Assembly: GCF_007994135.1 (NCBI RefSeq)
Contig: NZ_VLKF01000001.1
Coordinates: 2,790,001 to 2,854,000 of the forward strand
Direction of reading: 5' to 3'
Length of the DNA: 64,000 bases
DNA from: Modestobacter roseus
GTDB lineage: Bacteria > Actinomycetota > Actinomycetes > Mycobacteriales > Geodermatophilaceae
The notes under the pieces are model-generated. The model was not told the origin of the DNA, searched no databases, and worked only from the letters and a program-made list of their open reading frames with translations. Shown here in pieces: positions 8,813-17,388 of this stretch. A program made the position numbers and the translations under genes. How positions within the stretch are numbered: the stretch's first letter is position 1; each line of letters opens with the position of its first letter.

Positions 8813-9436
8813 TCAGTGCCCGGGGAGCAGCCGCCCGGTCGGTGGACCCAGCGGGAGGTCGGGGTACACCCGCTCGCGCAGGTCCAGCAGCGCCGGGTCC
8901 TCGGCCAGCAGCCAGGCGGCCGACGCCGGCCAGGTCACCAGCCACAGCCACACCCCGTAGGCCTCGCCGACGAACGCGGCCCGGTCGTCCCTGGTGGGCA
9001 CGGTCCACAGCGGCGCGCGCTGACCGGCGGCGCGGACCGCCGCCGCGGACGGACCGTCGATCAGCTCGCCCGGGTCGACGCCGGGCAGCCCCGCGTAGCC
9101 GCAGCCCAGGCCGGTGCCCGGCTCCTCGGCGACCAGCACCAGCTCCGCCGCCTCGCCGAGCGGCCCGGGCCCGGCGCAGGCGACCACGATGGCCCGGGCG
9201 CCCGGTTCGCCGCCCCAGGCCAGGCCGGTGACCGACCAGCCCGGCGGCATCGGGTCGGGCACCCAGGCCGGCACCTGGGCGTCGGCGCAGACCGCGGTGA
9301 TGGCGTCGTGCGCCACCACCGCCGTGTGGTGCAGCGGGGTGACCGCGGCGTGCAGGTGGCACCAGCCCTCGGCCGTGGAGCCGGACTTCACCATCAGCGG
9401 CTCGCCGCAGCGGGGGCACACCGGGGAGACGCTCAT
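8813..9436 (-). CDS. DUF6758-type protein with N-terminal zinc ribbon
   Basis: A 207-residue protein beginning SVSPVCPRCGEPLMV, a CxxC zinc-ribbon-like start with a further Cys in EGWCHLH. The rest is soluble and Ala/Pro-rich, with WVPDPMPPGWSVTGLAW near residue 60, a stretch recalled from the DUF6758 family. That family commonly lies near PHP-domain genes, as here. No catalytic motif is visible and the role is unknown. Confidence 0.7.
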   Translation of the reverse strand: MSVSPVCPRCGEPLMVKSGSTAEGWCHLHAAVTPLHHTAVVAHDAITAVCADAQVPAWVPDPMPPGWSVTGLAWGGEPGARAIVVACAGPGPLGEAAELVLVAEEPGTGLGCGYAGLPGVDPGELIDGPSAAAVRAAGQRAPLWTVPTRDDRAAFVGEAYGVWLWLVTWPASAAWLLAEDPALLDLRERVYPDLPLGPPTGRLLPGH

Positions 9437-9473
9437 CGCCGCTCACCGTCGGTCCCCGGCGCGGTTTCGTCAA
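9437..9473 (-). promoter_or_regulatory. Promoter of the DUF6758-type gene
   Basis: Reading on the minus strand, TTGACG (9473-9468) is followed by a 17-nt spacer, GACGGT (9450-9445) and then 8 nt to ATG 9436. This is one of the better -35/-10 pairs in the window and predicts a leaderless or near-leaderless transcript. Confidence 0.55.
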
Positions 9474-9541
9474 GCGTGAGTTGCCCGGCTGGGCTGCGCC
9501 GGCCCGCCCGGGGCCGGTGCGCGCCGCCGTAGCCTCCGGGG

Positions 9542-9979
9542 GTGCCCGAACGTGACGCGGTCGTCCCCGAGGTGCCCTGCGTGGGCGGCCTCGTGCACGA
9601 CGCCGCGGGCCGGCTGCTGCTGATCCGGCGCGGGCACGCCCCGAGCGCCGGGCTGTGGTCGGTGCCCGGCGGCCGGGTCGAGCCCGGGGAGAGCGAGCCC
9701 GACGCGGTGGTGCGCGAGGTCCGCGAGGAGACCGGGCTGCGGGTGCGCCCGGTCTCGGTGGCCGGACAGGTGCGCATCGCCGGGCCCGGGGTGCTCTTCA
9801 CCGTGACCGACTGGCGGTGCGACCTGGCCGGCGACGACCAGACACCGGTGGCCGGTGACGACGCCGTCGACGTGGCGTTCGTCGACGCCGCCGGCCTGAC
9901 CGCGCTGGAGGACGCCGGCCGGATGGCGCCGGGCGTGGTCGCCGCCCTGACCGGCTGGGGACTGCTCCCCCGCCGCTGA
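9542..9979 (+). CDS. NUDIX hydrolase
   Basis: A 145-residue NUDIX protein with an intact Nudix box: GGRVEPGE, then the REVREETGL segment, giving G-x5-E-x7-REVxEExG. It hydrolyses a nucleoside diphosphate linked to another moiety; the N-terminal [18 protein letters not shown] and the short C-terminus resemble MutT/ADP-ribose-type housekeeping enzymes, but the substrate is not readable. GTG 9542 lies 6 nt after TAGCCT (9530-9535), a leaderless arrangement. Confidence 0.9.
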   Translation: MPERDAVVPEVPCVGGLVHDAAGRLLLIRRGHAPSAGLWSVPGGRVEPGESEPDAVVREVREETGLRVRPVSVAGQVRIAGPGVLFTVTDWRCDLAGDDQTPVAGDDAVDVAFVDAAGLTALEDAGRMAPGVVAALTGWGLLPRR

Positions 9980-10007
9980 ACCACCACCGCGGGGCTGCCG
10001 GTCAGCG
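9974..10007. terminator. Hairpin spanning both stop codons of a convergent pair
   Basis: CGCTGA (9974-9979) pairs with TCAGCG (10002-10007), and CC/GG extend the stem past a bulge. The TGA of the NUDIX gene and the TCA (stop of the minus-strand MaoC gene) face each other in the stem. It may act as a bidirectional terminator; no U-tract is present. Confidence 0.35.
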
Positions 10008-10508
10008 ACGGACCGGGTCCGGGCGGCCGGGCTGCTCGCCGCCGCGCTGCTCGGCGGCGGCGCGTTTGGGCACCATCACCTTCCGGCGGAAGGTGCACAC
10101 CACGGTGCCGTCCTGCTTGTAGCCGATCGTCTCCACGTGCACGACGCCGCGGTCGTCCTTGGTCCGGGACCCGGTCTTGTCCAGCACGGTCGTCTCGCCG
10201 TAGATCGTGTCGCCGTGGAAGGTCGGGGCGACGTGCCGCAGCGACTCGACCTCGAGGTTCGCGATCGCCTTGCCCGACACGTCGGGCACGCTCATGCCCA
10301 GCAGCAGGGAGTAGACGTAGTTGCCGACGACGACGTTGGCCCCGAACTCGGTGGCCTCCGCGGCGTAGTGGGCGTCCAGGTGCAGCGGGTGGTGGTTCAT
10401 CGTGAGCAGGCAGAACAGGTGGTCGTCGTACTCGGTGACGGTCTTGCCGGGCCAGTGCCGGTAGACGGCGCCGACCTCGAACTCCTCGTAGTACCGGCCG
10501 AACTGCAT
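10002..10508 (-). CDS. MaoC-like hotdog-fold dehydratase
   Basis: A 168-residue single hotdog domain of the MaoC family, which hydrates enoyl-CoA-type substrates. The helix carrying the active site reads LLTMNHHPLHLDAHYA; the usual Asp/His dyad position is MNHHPLH, as in the mesaconyl-CoA/isocapryl-type subgroup rather than the GDxNPLH of bulk R-hydratases. FHGDTIYGETTV is a second family block. A GGGAG sequence lies about 9 nt before ATG 10508. Specific substrate is unknown; branched-chain acyl-CoA metabolism is a reasonable guess. Confidence 0.85.
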   Translation of the reverse strand: MQFGRYYEEFEVGAVYRHWPGKTVTEYDDHLFCLLTMNHHPLHLDAHYAAEATEFGANVVVGNYVYSLLLGMSVPDVSGKAIANLEVESLRHVAPTFHGDTIYGETTVLDKTGSRTKDDRGVVHVETIGYKQDGTVVCTFRRKVMVPKRAAAEQRGGEQPGRPDPVRR

Positions 10509-10647
10509 CTGCTCAGCTCCCGCTCATCGGCGCACGACGACGGGGCGCTGGCGCCTCAGGCGAACCCCGCTCCCCATGCGGAACGCGAGTTGCCCGTGCG
10601 GGGCGACGATGACCCGTCTGGACGGCCGCCGATCCTACGATGGGCCG

Positions 10648-11136
10648 GTGCTGTCGCTGTCCCCTCCCGCCCTGACCACGGAGGACGAGGTGGTGCGGCT
10701 GTCCCCCGGTGGACGGCGCGCCCGGCTCGCCGCGGTGGTCGTGGTGCTCGCCCTGCTGCTGGCGGGGACGGTGTGGGGGGACGACGACTCCTTCCCCTTC
10801 GGCCCGTTCCGGATGTACTCCACGCGCGCGAACCCGGACACCCCGGTGGTCTCCACCCGGGTGGTCGGGCTGACCCCCGCGGGCACCGAGGTGCGGCTCT
10901 CCGGTGGGGAGGTGGGCCTGCGCCGGGCCGAGTTCGAGGGGCAGCTGCCCCGCATCGAGCGGGACCCGTCGCTGCTCGGTCTCCTGGCCCACTCCTACGC
11001 CGAGCACCACCCCGACGCCGAGGAGCTGGTGGCGGTGCAGGTCGTGCAGCGCCGCTACGAGCTCGCCGACGGCGTGCGCACCGGCGAGATCAGTGACCGG
11101 GTGCTGATCGAGCACCAGCTGGAGGCCGGCGAGTGA
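10648..11136 (+). CDS. Hypothetical protein with one membrane segment, partner of HTTM-like gene
   Basis: A 162-residue protein with a hydrophobic helix near residues 25-43 (LAAVVVVLALLLAGTVWG) and an extracytoplasmic remainder containing FPFGPFRMYSTRA. That FPF/RMYS pattern is commonly seen beside HTTM-type membrane proteins. GTG 10648 is chosen because TACGAT (10636-10641) lies exactly 6 nt upstream with no Shine-Dalgarno sequence. The GTGA overlap with the next gene indicates coupled translation and a shared task. Confidence 0.7.
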   Translation: MLSLSPPALTTEDEVVRLSPGGRRARLAAVVVVLALLLAGTVWGDDDSFPFGPFRMYSTRANPDTPVVSTRVVGLTPAGTEVRLSGGEVGLRRAEFEGQLPRIERDPSLLGLLAHSYAEHHPDAEELVAVQVVQRRYELADGVRTGEISDRVLIEHQLEAGE

Positions 11137-12107
11137 GCACCCCGAGCTCCACCCCCTCGGCCACCACCCCCTCGACCACCACCCCTTCGGCGCCCACCCC
11201 ACCCGCCGCGGCGCCGGTCCGCCCGGAGGAGGCGCCGGCCGTCCCCGGCACCCCGCGCTGGTGGTTCCGCCCGGTGCCCCTGGCCCGGATCGCGGTGTTC
11301 CGGGCGATCGCCTACCTGTTCATCCCGGTCGACGTCCTCCTCACCACGTCCTGGGTGCGGGCGCACGCCGACGTGCCCACCGACTGGTACGCCCCGCTGC
11401 TGATCGGCCGGCTGCTGCACCTGCCCACCCCGACGCACACCCTCGTGCTGGTCGTGCAGTGGGCGCTGGTGCTCGCCGCCCTGGCCGCGGCCACCGGCCG
11501 CGCGCCCCGGCTGCTCGGGTTCGCCGTCTTCCTCCTCTACATGGAGTGGATGGTGATCGCGATGAGCTACGGGAAGGTCGACCACGACCGGATCGCCTTC
11601 CTGGTGGCCCTGGCGGTGCTGCCCACGATCGGTGCGGCCCGGTGGCGGGACCGCCGCTCCTCGGAGGCGGCCGGCTTCGCCATGGCGGCCGTGCTGGTCA
11701 CGGTGATGCTCACCTACTTCCTCGCCGCCTGGGCGAAGATCCGGTTCGGCGGCTGGGACTGGCCCACCGGGTCGACCCTCACCCGCGCCGTGGTCCGCCG
11801 GGGCACCGACCTGTCGACGTGGACCCTGGACTTCCCCTGGCTGCTGGCCACCGCCCAGTGGGTGATGCTGGCGCTGGAGTTCCTCGCCCCGCTGATGCTG
11901 CTGGTGCGCACCGACCGGGCACGCGTCGCCCTGGTGCTGTTCCTGCTGGGCTTCCACGTCATGGTCTTCGCCGGCGTCGGGATCATCTTCCTGCCGCACT
12001 GCATCGCGATCGTGTCGATCCTGCCCTGGGAACGGCTGGCCGCCCGCCGCCAGGACAGGATCCTCGACCGGACCGCACCCCAGGCCCCCGCGCCCGCCCA
12101 GGGGTGA
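11133..12107 (+). CDS. HTTM-like polytopic membrane protein
   Basis: A 324-residue protein with a Thr/Pro/Ser-rich N-terminal tail (residues 1-40) and about seven membrane helices. Segments such as PLARIAVFRAIAYLF, MSYGKVDHDRIAFLVALAVLP and FLLGFHVMVFAGVGIIFLPH resemble the HTTM domain of vitamin K-dependent gamma-carboxylase relatives. Catalytic activity in bacterial members is unproven. It starts at the GTGA overlap with the upstream gene, so the two form a small operon. Confidence 0.75.
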   Translation: MSTPSSTPSATTPSTTTPSAPTPPAAAPVRPEEAPAVPGTPRWWFRPVPLARIAVFRAIAYLFIPVDVLLTTSWVRAHADVPTDWYAPLLIGRLLHLPTPTHTLVLVVQWALVLAALAAATGRAPRLLGFAVFLLYMEWMVIAMSYGKVDHDRIAFLVALAVLPTIGAARWRDRRSSEAAGFAMAAVLVTVMLTYFLAAWAKIRFGGWDWPTGSTLTRAVVRRGTDLSTWTLDFPWLLATAQWVMLALEFLAPLMLLVRTDRARVALVLFLLGFHVMVFAGVGIIFLPHCIAIVSILPWERLAARRQDRILDRTAPQAPAPAQG

Positions 12108-12129
12108 CCGGCCGGGCGCCCGGCGGTCA
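12105..12129. terminator. Hairpin spanning convergent stop codons
   Basis: TGACC (12105-12109) pairs with GGTCA (12125-12129), and GCCGGGC (12111-12117) with GCCCGGC (12118-12124), leaving one bulged G. The stem contains the stop codons of both the HTTM-like gene and the WXG100 gene. It is a candidate bidirectional terminator without a U-tract. Confidence 0.45.
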
Positions 12130-12420
12130 GACCATGGCGCCGATCCGGGCGGCCATCTCCGCCTCGTGCTGCTGGTACGCCGCCGCGACGTTGGTGAGCA
12201 GCTGCCCCATCCCGGTCAGCGCCTCGCTCAGCCCCTGGCTGGACAGCCGCCACTTCTCGTAGAGCTCGGTGAACTGCACGGCCGCCTGGCTGTCGGTCCA
12301 GCCCTCGAGCACCGAGGTGTTGATCCCCGCGGACAGCGCCGTGTGCCGCGCGGTGGTCTCCCCGGCCTCGGCCTGGCAGCGACCGGCCATGCCCTGCAAC
12401 GTCGCGATGTCGACCTTCAC
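12127..12420 (-). CDS. WXG100-family (ESAT-6-like) secreted protein
   Basis: A 97-residue all-helical protein with the size and helix-turn-helix hairpin pattern of WXG100 proteins. The turn reads LEGWTDSQAA, so the WxG motif is W41-T-D43, and the C-terminal export motif YxxxD/E is present as Y82-QQH-E86. GTG 12420 is set by a strong Shine-Dalgarno sequence (GGAGGAGGAA). These proteins are secreted as helical hairpin dimers by type VII systems. It is divergent from a gene for an FHA-FtsK ATPase, the expected secretion motor. Confidence 0.85.
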   Translation of the reverse strand: MKVDIATLQGMAGRCQAEAGETTARHTALSAGINTSVLEGWTDSQAAVQFTELYEKWRLSSQGLSEALTGMGQLLTNVAAAYQQHEAEMAARIGAMV

Positions 12421-12572
12421 GGTTCCTCCTCCTGACCCGGGCACCTCCCGGTGGAGCAGGACGGTAGGTGCCCAGGGCGGTCGGCGTGACCCGTTGTCCA
12501 CAGCCCCCGGCGCTGTCCACAGATCACCCTGCCGGGCGCCACGGACGGGGTGTCCGGCGGCACGATCCCCCG

Positions 12573-15500
12573 GTGCCCACCTCCGCGGGCGCCCCGGGTG
12601 GGGCGCCGACCACCAGCCGCAGCTGGACGCTGCACACGGCCCGTGGCGCCCTCGACGTCGAGGTCAGCGCCCCCGGCGACGCCGCGCTGGACGACGTCCT
12701 GCCCGCCCTCGCCGCCGAGCTGGGCGAGCCGGGCGGCCCGCTGTGGTCCGGTTCCACGGAGCTGCCCGGCAGCACGCCGCTGTCGGCGTCCGACCTCCGC
12801 CACGCCACGGTGCTGGGCTGGGGCCGCCCCGGTCCCCGCGACCCGGCCGTCTGCGGCGCGCTGGAGCTGCAGGTCACCGGCGGACCCGACGCCGGGCGCA
12901 GCCTGCCGCTGGGGCGCGGGAGGCTCGTCGTCGGGCGGAGTGCGGCCTGCGGGCTGCCGCTCGACGACCCGGACGTGTCGCGCCGGCACGTCGCCGTCAC
13001 CGTGGCCGAGGGGCGGGTGACCGTCGCCGACCTCGGTTCCTCGAACGGCACGCTGCTGTCCACGCGCCAGGGCGCCACCGCGCTGGGTTCCACCGAGACC
13101 ACGTGGCCGGTGGGCGAGGCGATCCAGCTGGGCGCCACCACGCTCCGCCTCACCGGCCCGGCGGGGTCCCCGCTGGAGGGCCGGGAGACCGGTGCGGGAC
13201 GGGTCGTGGTGCACCCCCTCGGCACCTCCCCACCGCCGGCGGTCCCGGTCACCGTCGCGCTGCCCACGCCGCCTGCCGACCCGCCGAGCCGGCGCCTGGG
13301 GTGGGTGGCGGTGTCCCTGCCCGCGGTCGGCGGGGTCGCGATGGCCTGGCTGCTCGACACCCCCGCCTTCCTGTTCTTCGCCCTGCTCAGTCCGGCGGTG
13401 GCGGTGGCCGGCTGGTGGTCCGACCGGCTCAGCGGGCGGCGGAACGGCCGGCGGGCCCGGGCCGAGCACGCCGCCGCGCTGGCCCGGGCCGAACTGGAGG
13501 TCGCGGCAGCCGTCGCCGCCGACGTGGCCGGCCAGGAGGCGCGCCACCCCGATCCGGCCCGGCTGGTCGCCGCGGCGCGACGGCGGGTGTCGCCACTGTG
13601 GTCCCGCGGCGCCCACGACCCGGCCGGCTGGGTGGTGCGCCTGGGCAGCGGCCCCGGCACCACGGCGGTGACCGTGACCGGCCCGGACGGCGAACGCGCC
13701 ACCGCACCGGCCGAAGCCGTCCCGGTCACCCTGGACCTCGGCTCCTGCGGCGGCCTGACCCTCAGCGGGCCGAGGCCGGCCGTGCTGGGCACGGCCCGCG
13801 CGCTGTTGTGCCAACTGGCTGCGCTCCGCCCACCCGGCGCGGTGTCCCTCGAACTGGTCGCCGACCCGGGGCGGCTGCCCGACTGGGCGTGGGCCCGCTG
13901 GCTCCCCCACCTGGGCGCCGTCCACCCGGCCGGGCCCGTCGTGGACGACCGGCTCGCCACGTCGACCGCCGCCGGCGGTGACGCCGGAGCCCGGACCCTC
14001 CTCGTGGTCGACGGCACCATCGGCGCCGAGGCGCGGGCCGCGCTGGTGGCCGCCGCACCGCGGGTGGCCCTGCTCCAGCTCACCGACCGGCCGGGGGACG
14101 CCTCCGGTGCGCACGTGACCGTCACCGGCGAGACCGGCTCTGCCGGCCGGCTGGTGCTGCCCGGCACCCCCGGTCGCCCGGTCACCCTGGACGGGGTGCG
14201 GGAAGCCGTGGCCGCGGGGCTGGCCCGCACGCTGGCCGCGCTGACCGCACCGGCGGACGGGCAGGCGATCCCCGACAGCGCCCGGCTGCTCGAGCTCTGC
14301 GCGGCACCCGGGCAGAGCGGCGAGGAGCCCGCGCCGGGCTGGGACCGGTCGCGCAGCCGGCTGACGGCCACCCTCGGCGCGACCGCCCGCGGCCCGCTCA
14401 CCCTGGACCTGGTGTCCCAGGGCCCGCACGCGCTCGTCGCGGGGACCACCGGGTCGGGGAAGTCCGAGCTGCTGCAGACCCTCGTGGCCAGCCTGGCCCT
14501 GCACCACCCACCGGACCGGTGCAGCCTCCTGCTGGTCGACTACAAGGGCGGCGCCGCCTTCGCCGAGGCTGCCGCGATGCCGCACACCGTCGGGGTGCTC
14601 ACCGACCTGGACCAGCAGTCGACCGCCCGGGCGCTGCGGTCCCTCGCCGCCGAGCTCGCCCGCCGGGAGCGGCTGCTGGCCACGCACGGCGCCCGGGACG
14701 TCGGTGACCTGCCCCAGGACGTGGCGCTGGCCCGGCTGGTCATCGTGGTCGACGAGTTCGCCACCCTGGTCGAGGACCTGCCCGGCTTCGTCAGCGGGCT
14801 GGTGGGCATCGCCCAGCGCGGTCGCTCCCTCGGCGTGCACCTGGTGCTCGCCACCCAGCGCCCGTCCGGCGTGGTCAGCCCGGAGATCAGGGCCAACTGT
14901 TCGCTGCGGATCTGCCTGCGCACCACCGACGAGGCGGAGGCCCGCGACGTGCTGGGCAGCGCACTGCCCGCCCAGCTGCCCGCTGACCGGCCCGGCCGTG
15001 CGTGGCTGCGCGCCGGTGGCGCGGCGCCGGTCCTGCTCCAGGTGGCCCGGGTGTCCGCCCCGGCACCGGCCGGACCGTCGATCCGGGTGCGCCGGCAGTC
15101 CTGGCCCCCGCTGCCCACCCCGGCCCCGGGCGCGGACGGCGCTGACGACGGAAGCGATCTGGCCCGGATCGTCGCCGCCGTCGCACGGCGGACGGCCGCC
15201 ACGGCGCTGGAGCTGCCGGAACGGCCCTGGCTCCCCCCGCTGCCCGGGCGGCTCACCGTCGGCGACCTGGCCGACGCCGTCGCCGCGGCCGCAACCGGCC
15301 CGACCGTCCTCCGGATCGGTCTGCTGGACCTCCCTGATCGGCAGGTGCAACGCCCGTTCGAGCTGGACCTCGCCGCCGGTGGCGGCTGGCTCGCGGTGGG
15401 TGGGCCGCGCAGCGGGCGCAGCACCGCCCTGGAGACCGTGCTGACCGAGGCGGCGACCCAGCTGTCCCCGGACCAGCTGCACGTCCACGTGCTCGACCAC

Positions 15501-16736
15501 GGCGGCGGCGCGCTCGCCGCACGGGCCACCGGGCTGCCGCACACCGGCACCGTGGTGCGACGCGGTGACCCCCACCGGAGTGGTCGCCTGCTGCACCGGC
15601 TGGCCGCGGAGGTGGACCGCCGGCGTGCGGGGCACCGGGCCGGCCAGCCGCTGATCCTGCTGCTGGTCGACGGCTACGACGGCCTCACGAGCGAGCTCGA
15701 GGGCGGCGACCCCACGGGCGGCTCGGCCGACCTCCTCCGCCTGTGCCGCGAAGGAGGGGCGGTCGGGCTGACGGTCGCGCTGACGGCCGACCGCGCCGTA
15801 CCCGGCAGCCGGCTGGCCGGCGCGGTCCGGGAGCGGGTGGTGCTGCCACTGCCCGACCGCACCGACTACGCCGTCGCCGGGGTGCCCCCGCGATCGGTGC
15901 CCGAGGACCGTCCACCCGGTCGCGCGCTGGTCGGTGAGGGCGCCGTGGAGTGCCAGCTCACCCTGCCCCGGGACACGGTCCGCACCTGGCCCGTCCCGGC
16001 GGGCGCCGACGGCCCCGTGCGCGTGACCGAGCTGCCCGCCGATCCCGAACTGCCGCTGCCCCCGCCGGGTACCGGGCTCCCGTGGCTGCCCGTCGGCCCC
16101 GGCGGCGACGAGGGGCAGGTGGCCCGGGTCGACCTCGCGGCAGGCGGGGGCCTGCTCGTGGTGGGCCCGCCGGGGAGCGGCCGCAGCGAGGCGGTGCGCG
16201 CCTTCGGCCGGCACTGTCACGCCGGCGGCGCCCGGGTGCTGGAGCTGGCCACGGCGCCCGCGGGCCCCGGAACCCCGGCGGACCCGTCAGACCCCGGGGA
16301 CCGGATCGACCGGGTGGACCGCCGGGACGCGGCCGCGGTGCGGGCGTGGCTCGCCGAACCGACGCCCGGCACGCGGGTGGTGCTGGCCGACGACGTCACC
16401 TCCCTGCCCGACGCCGTGGCCGACGCGCTCGCGGTCGCCGTCGGGCCGCCGACCGGCGCCCCCGGCGGTGACGCACCGGCTCCCGGCCCCGCGCTGGTGA
16501 TCGCCGCCGGGGGCCCGGCCGAGCTGGCGGGCAGCTTCCGCGGGCCGGTGGCCGTCCTGCGCCGGTCCCGCACCGCCCTGCTGCTCCGCCCGGGTCCGGG
16601 CGACGCCGAGCTGCTCGGGCTGCGGGTGCCGCGCACTCCCCTGCCGGCCCGGCCCGGCTCCGGATGGCTGCTGGTCCGCGGCGAGCCGACCCGGGTGCAG
16701 GTGGCACGGCACCGGGTCACCGGCCGGGGACGGTGA
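12573..16736 (+). CDS. FHA-FtsK/SpoIIIE type VII secretion ATPase (EssC/EccC-like)
   Basis: A 1387-residue protein. Residues about 18-85 look like a ubiquitin- or FHA-like domain, 97-165 are a canonical FHA domain (GR121, SRRH, SSNGT160), 243-282 hold two membrane helices, and three FtsK/SpoIIIE modules follow. The first has intact Walker A (GTTGSGKS, K630) and Walker B (VVDEF, D727). The second (GGPRSGRS, R949) and third (GPPGSGRS, R1204) have Arg instead of the Walker A Lys. The FHA plus membrane plus three-ATPase order is that of Firmicutes EssC rather than mycobacterial EccC. GTG 12573 lies 6 nt after CACGAT. No other type VII core gene is present in the window. Confidence 0.9.
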   Translation: MPTSAGAPGGAPTTSRSWTLHTARGALDVEVSAPGDAALDDVLPALAAELGEPGGPLWSGSTELPGSTPLSASDLRHATVLGWGRPGPRDPAVCGALELQVTGGPDAGRSLPLGRGRLVVGRSAACGLPLDDPDVSRRHVAVTVAEGRVTVADLGSSNGTLLSTRQGATALGSTETTWPVGEAIQLGATTLRLTGPAGSPLEGRETGAGRVVVHPLGTSPPPAVPVTVALPTPPADPPSRRLGWVAVSLPAVGGVAMAWLLDTPAFLFFALLSPAVAVAGWWSDRLSGRRNGRRARAEHAAALARAELEVAAAVAADVAGQEARHPDPARLVAAARRRVSPLWSRGAHDPAGWVVRLGSGPGTTAVTVTGPDGERATAPAEAVPVTLDLGSCGGLTLSGPRPAVLGTARALLCQLAALRPPGAVSLELVADPGRLPDWAWARWLPHLGAVHPAGPVVDDRLATSTAAGGDAGARTLLVVDGTIGAEARAALVAAAPRVALLQLTDRPGDASGAHVTVTGETGSAGRLVLPGTPGRPVTLDGVREAVAAGLARTLAALTAPADGQAIPDSARLLELCAAPGQSGEEPAPGWDRSRSRLTATLGATARGPLTLDLVSQGPHALVAGTTGSGKSELLQTLVASLALHHPPDRCSLLLVDYKGGAAFAEAAAMPHTVGVLTDLDQQSTARALRSLAAELARRERLLATHGARDVGDLPQDVALARLVIVVDEFATLVEDLPGFVSGLVGIAQRGRSLGVHLVLATQRPSGVVSPEIRANCSLRICLRTTDEAEARDVLGSALPAQLPADRPGRAWLRAGGAAPVLLQVARVSAPAPAGPSIRVRRQSWPPLPTPAPGADGADDGSDLARIVAAVARRTAATALELPERPWLPPLPGRLTVGDLADAVAAAATGPTVLRIGLLDLPDRQVQRPFELDLAAGGGWLAVGGPRSGRSTALETVLTEAATQLSPDQLHVHVLDHGGGALAARATGLPHTGTVVRRGDPHRSGRLLHRLAAEVDRRRAGHRAGQPLILLLVDGYDGLTSELEGGDPTGGSADLLRLCREGGAVGLTVALTADRAVPGSRLAGAVRERVVLPLPDRTDYAVAGVPPRSVPEDRPPGRALVGEGAVECQLTLPRDTVRTWPVPAGADGPVRVTELPADPELPLPPPGTGLPWLPVGPGGDEGQVARVDLAAGGGLLVVGPPGSGRSEAVRAFGRHCHAGGARVLELATAPAGPGTPADPSDPGDRIDRVDRRDAAAVRAWLAEPTPGTRVVLADDVTSLPDAVADALAVAVGPPTGAPGGDAPAPGPALVIAAGGPAELAGSFRGPVAVLRRSRTALLLRPGPGDAELLGLRVPRTPLPARPGSGWLLVRGEPTRVQVARHRVTGRGR

Positions 16737-16752
16737 CCCGGTGCGCAGGTCA
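16734..16752. terminator. Small hairpin spanning convergent stop codons
   Basis: TGACC (16734-16738) pairs with GGTCA (16748-16752) around a 9-nt loop. Both paired strands contain a stop codon, of the EssC-like gene and of the minus-strand DUF6912 gene. Weak on its own; listed because the same layout recurs at other convergent junctions here. Confidence 0.3.
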
Positions 16753-17262
16753 GAGCAGCTCGAGCGCCGGCCCGATCTCCTGCGTCGCGTACCAGGCCAG
16801 CTCGTGCCCCTCGGCCTGGTCCACGGTGAACTGCGCCTCGTCGCTGCCCAGGTCGGCCTCGAGCACGACGGCCACCGCGGCCGACACGTCCTCCTCGGCC
16901 TCGGCCACGTCGAGGTGGGCGCTGGCCACGTCCGCCAGGGAGACGTCGACGGCGATCCGCGCCGCCCCCGGGTCGGCGGCGGGGTCCTCGATCGGGGTGA
17001 GCGAGGAGTCCGGCACGTCCGCGGCCAGCACCACCCGGCGCCGGGCAGCGGCCGGGTCGACGTCGATCAGCCGGAGGCTGGCCCGGGCGGCGGCGAGCAG
17101 GGCGGCGTACTCCAGCTCCTCGTCGTCGCGGAGACCGTCGCTGAGCTCGTAGTGGCCGCGCAGCTGTGGCGTCACGGCGAACACCGTGAGCGGTCCCTCC
17201 AGTCGGCCGTCGTCCAGCAACCGTCGCAGGACGGTGGTCGTGGCCGGCAGGTACACGCGCAC
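16750..17262 (-). CDS. DUF6912 family protein
   Basis: A 170-residue soluble protein whose N-terminus VRVYLPATTTVLRRLLDDG and the following GPLTVFAVTPQLR are the recognisable DUF6912 start. GTG 17262 is fixed by a Shine-Dalgarno sequence (GAGGAGG) 7 nt upstream. The C-terminal half is acidic. No enzymatic motif is visible and the function of the family is unknown. Confidence 0.75.
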   Translation of the reverse strand: MRVYLPATTTVLRRLLDDGRLEGPLTVFAVTPQLRGHYELSDGLRDDEELEYAALLAAARASLRLIDVDPAAARRRVVLAADVPDSSLTPIEDPAADPGAARIAVDVSLADVASAHLDVAEAEEDVSAAVAVVLEADLGSDEAQFTVDQAEGHELAWYATQEIGPALELL

Positions 17263-17388
17263 CCGGGTCGCCTCCTCAGTCGTGGGACAGCGACCGTAAC
17301 GTCGCCCGCCACGCTCCCCGTTCCCCGGCCGGGTGGACCACTCGACCGGCACCGCCGCGGACCTGCTCGGAACGGAGAGGAGGGCCGT

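Noticed and set aside
12417-16220. A 1267-codon open frame antisense to the EssC-like ATPase
   Set aside because: The plus strand encodes recognisable FHA and FtsK domains; the antisense product is Gly/Arg/Gln-rich with no family features.
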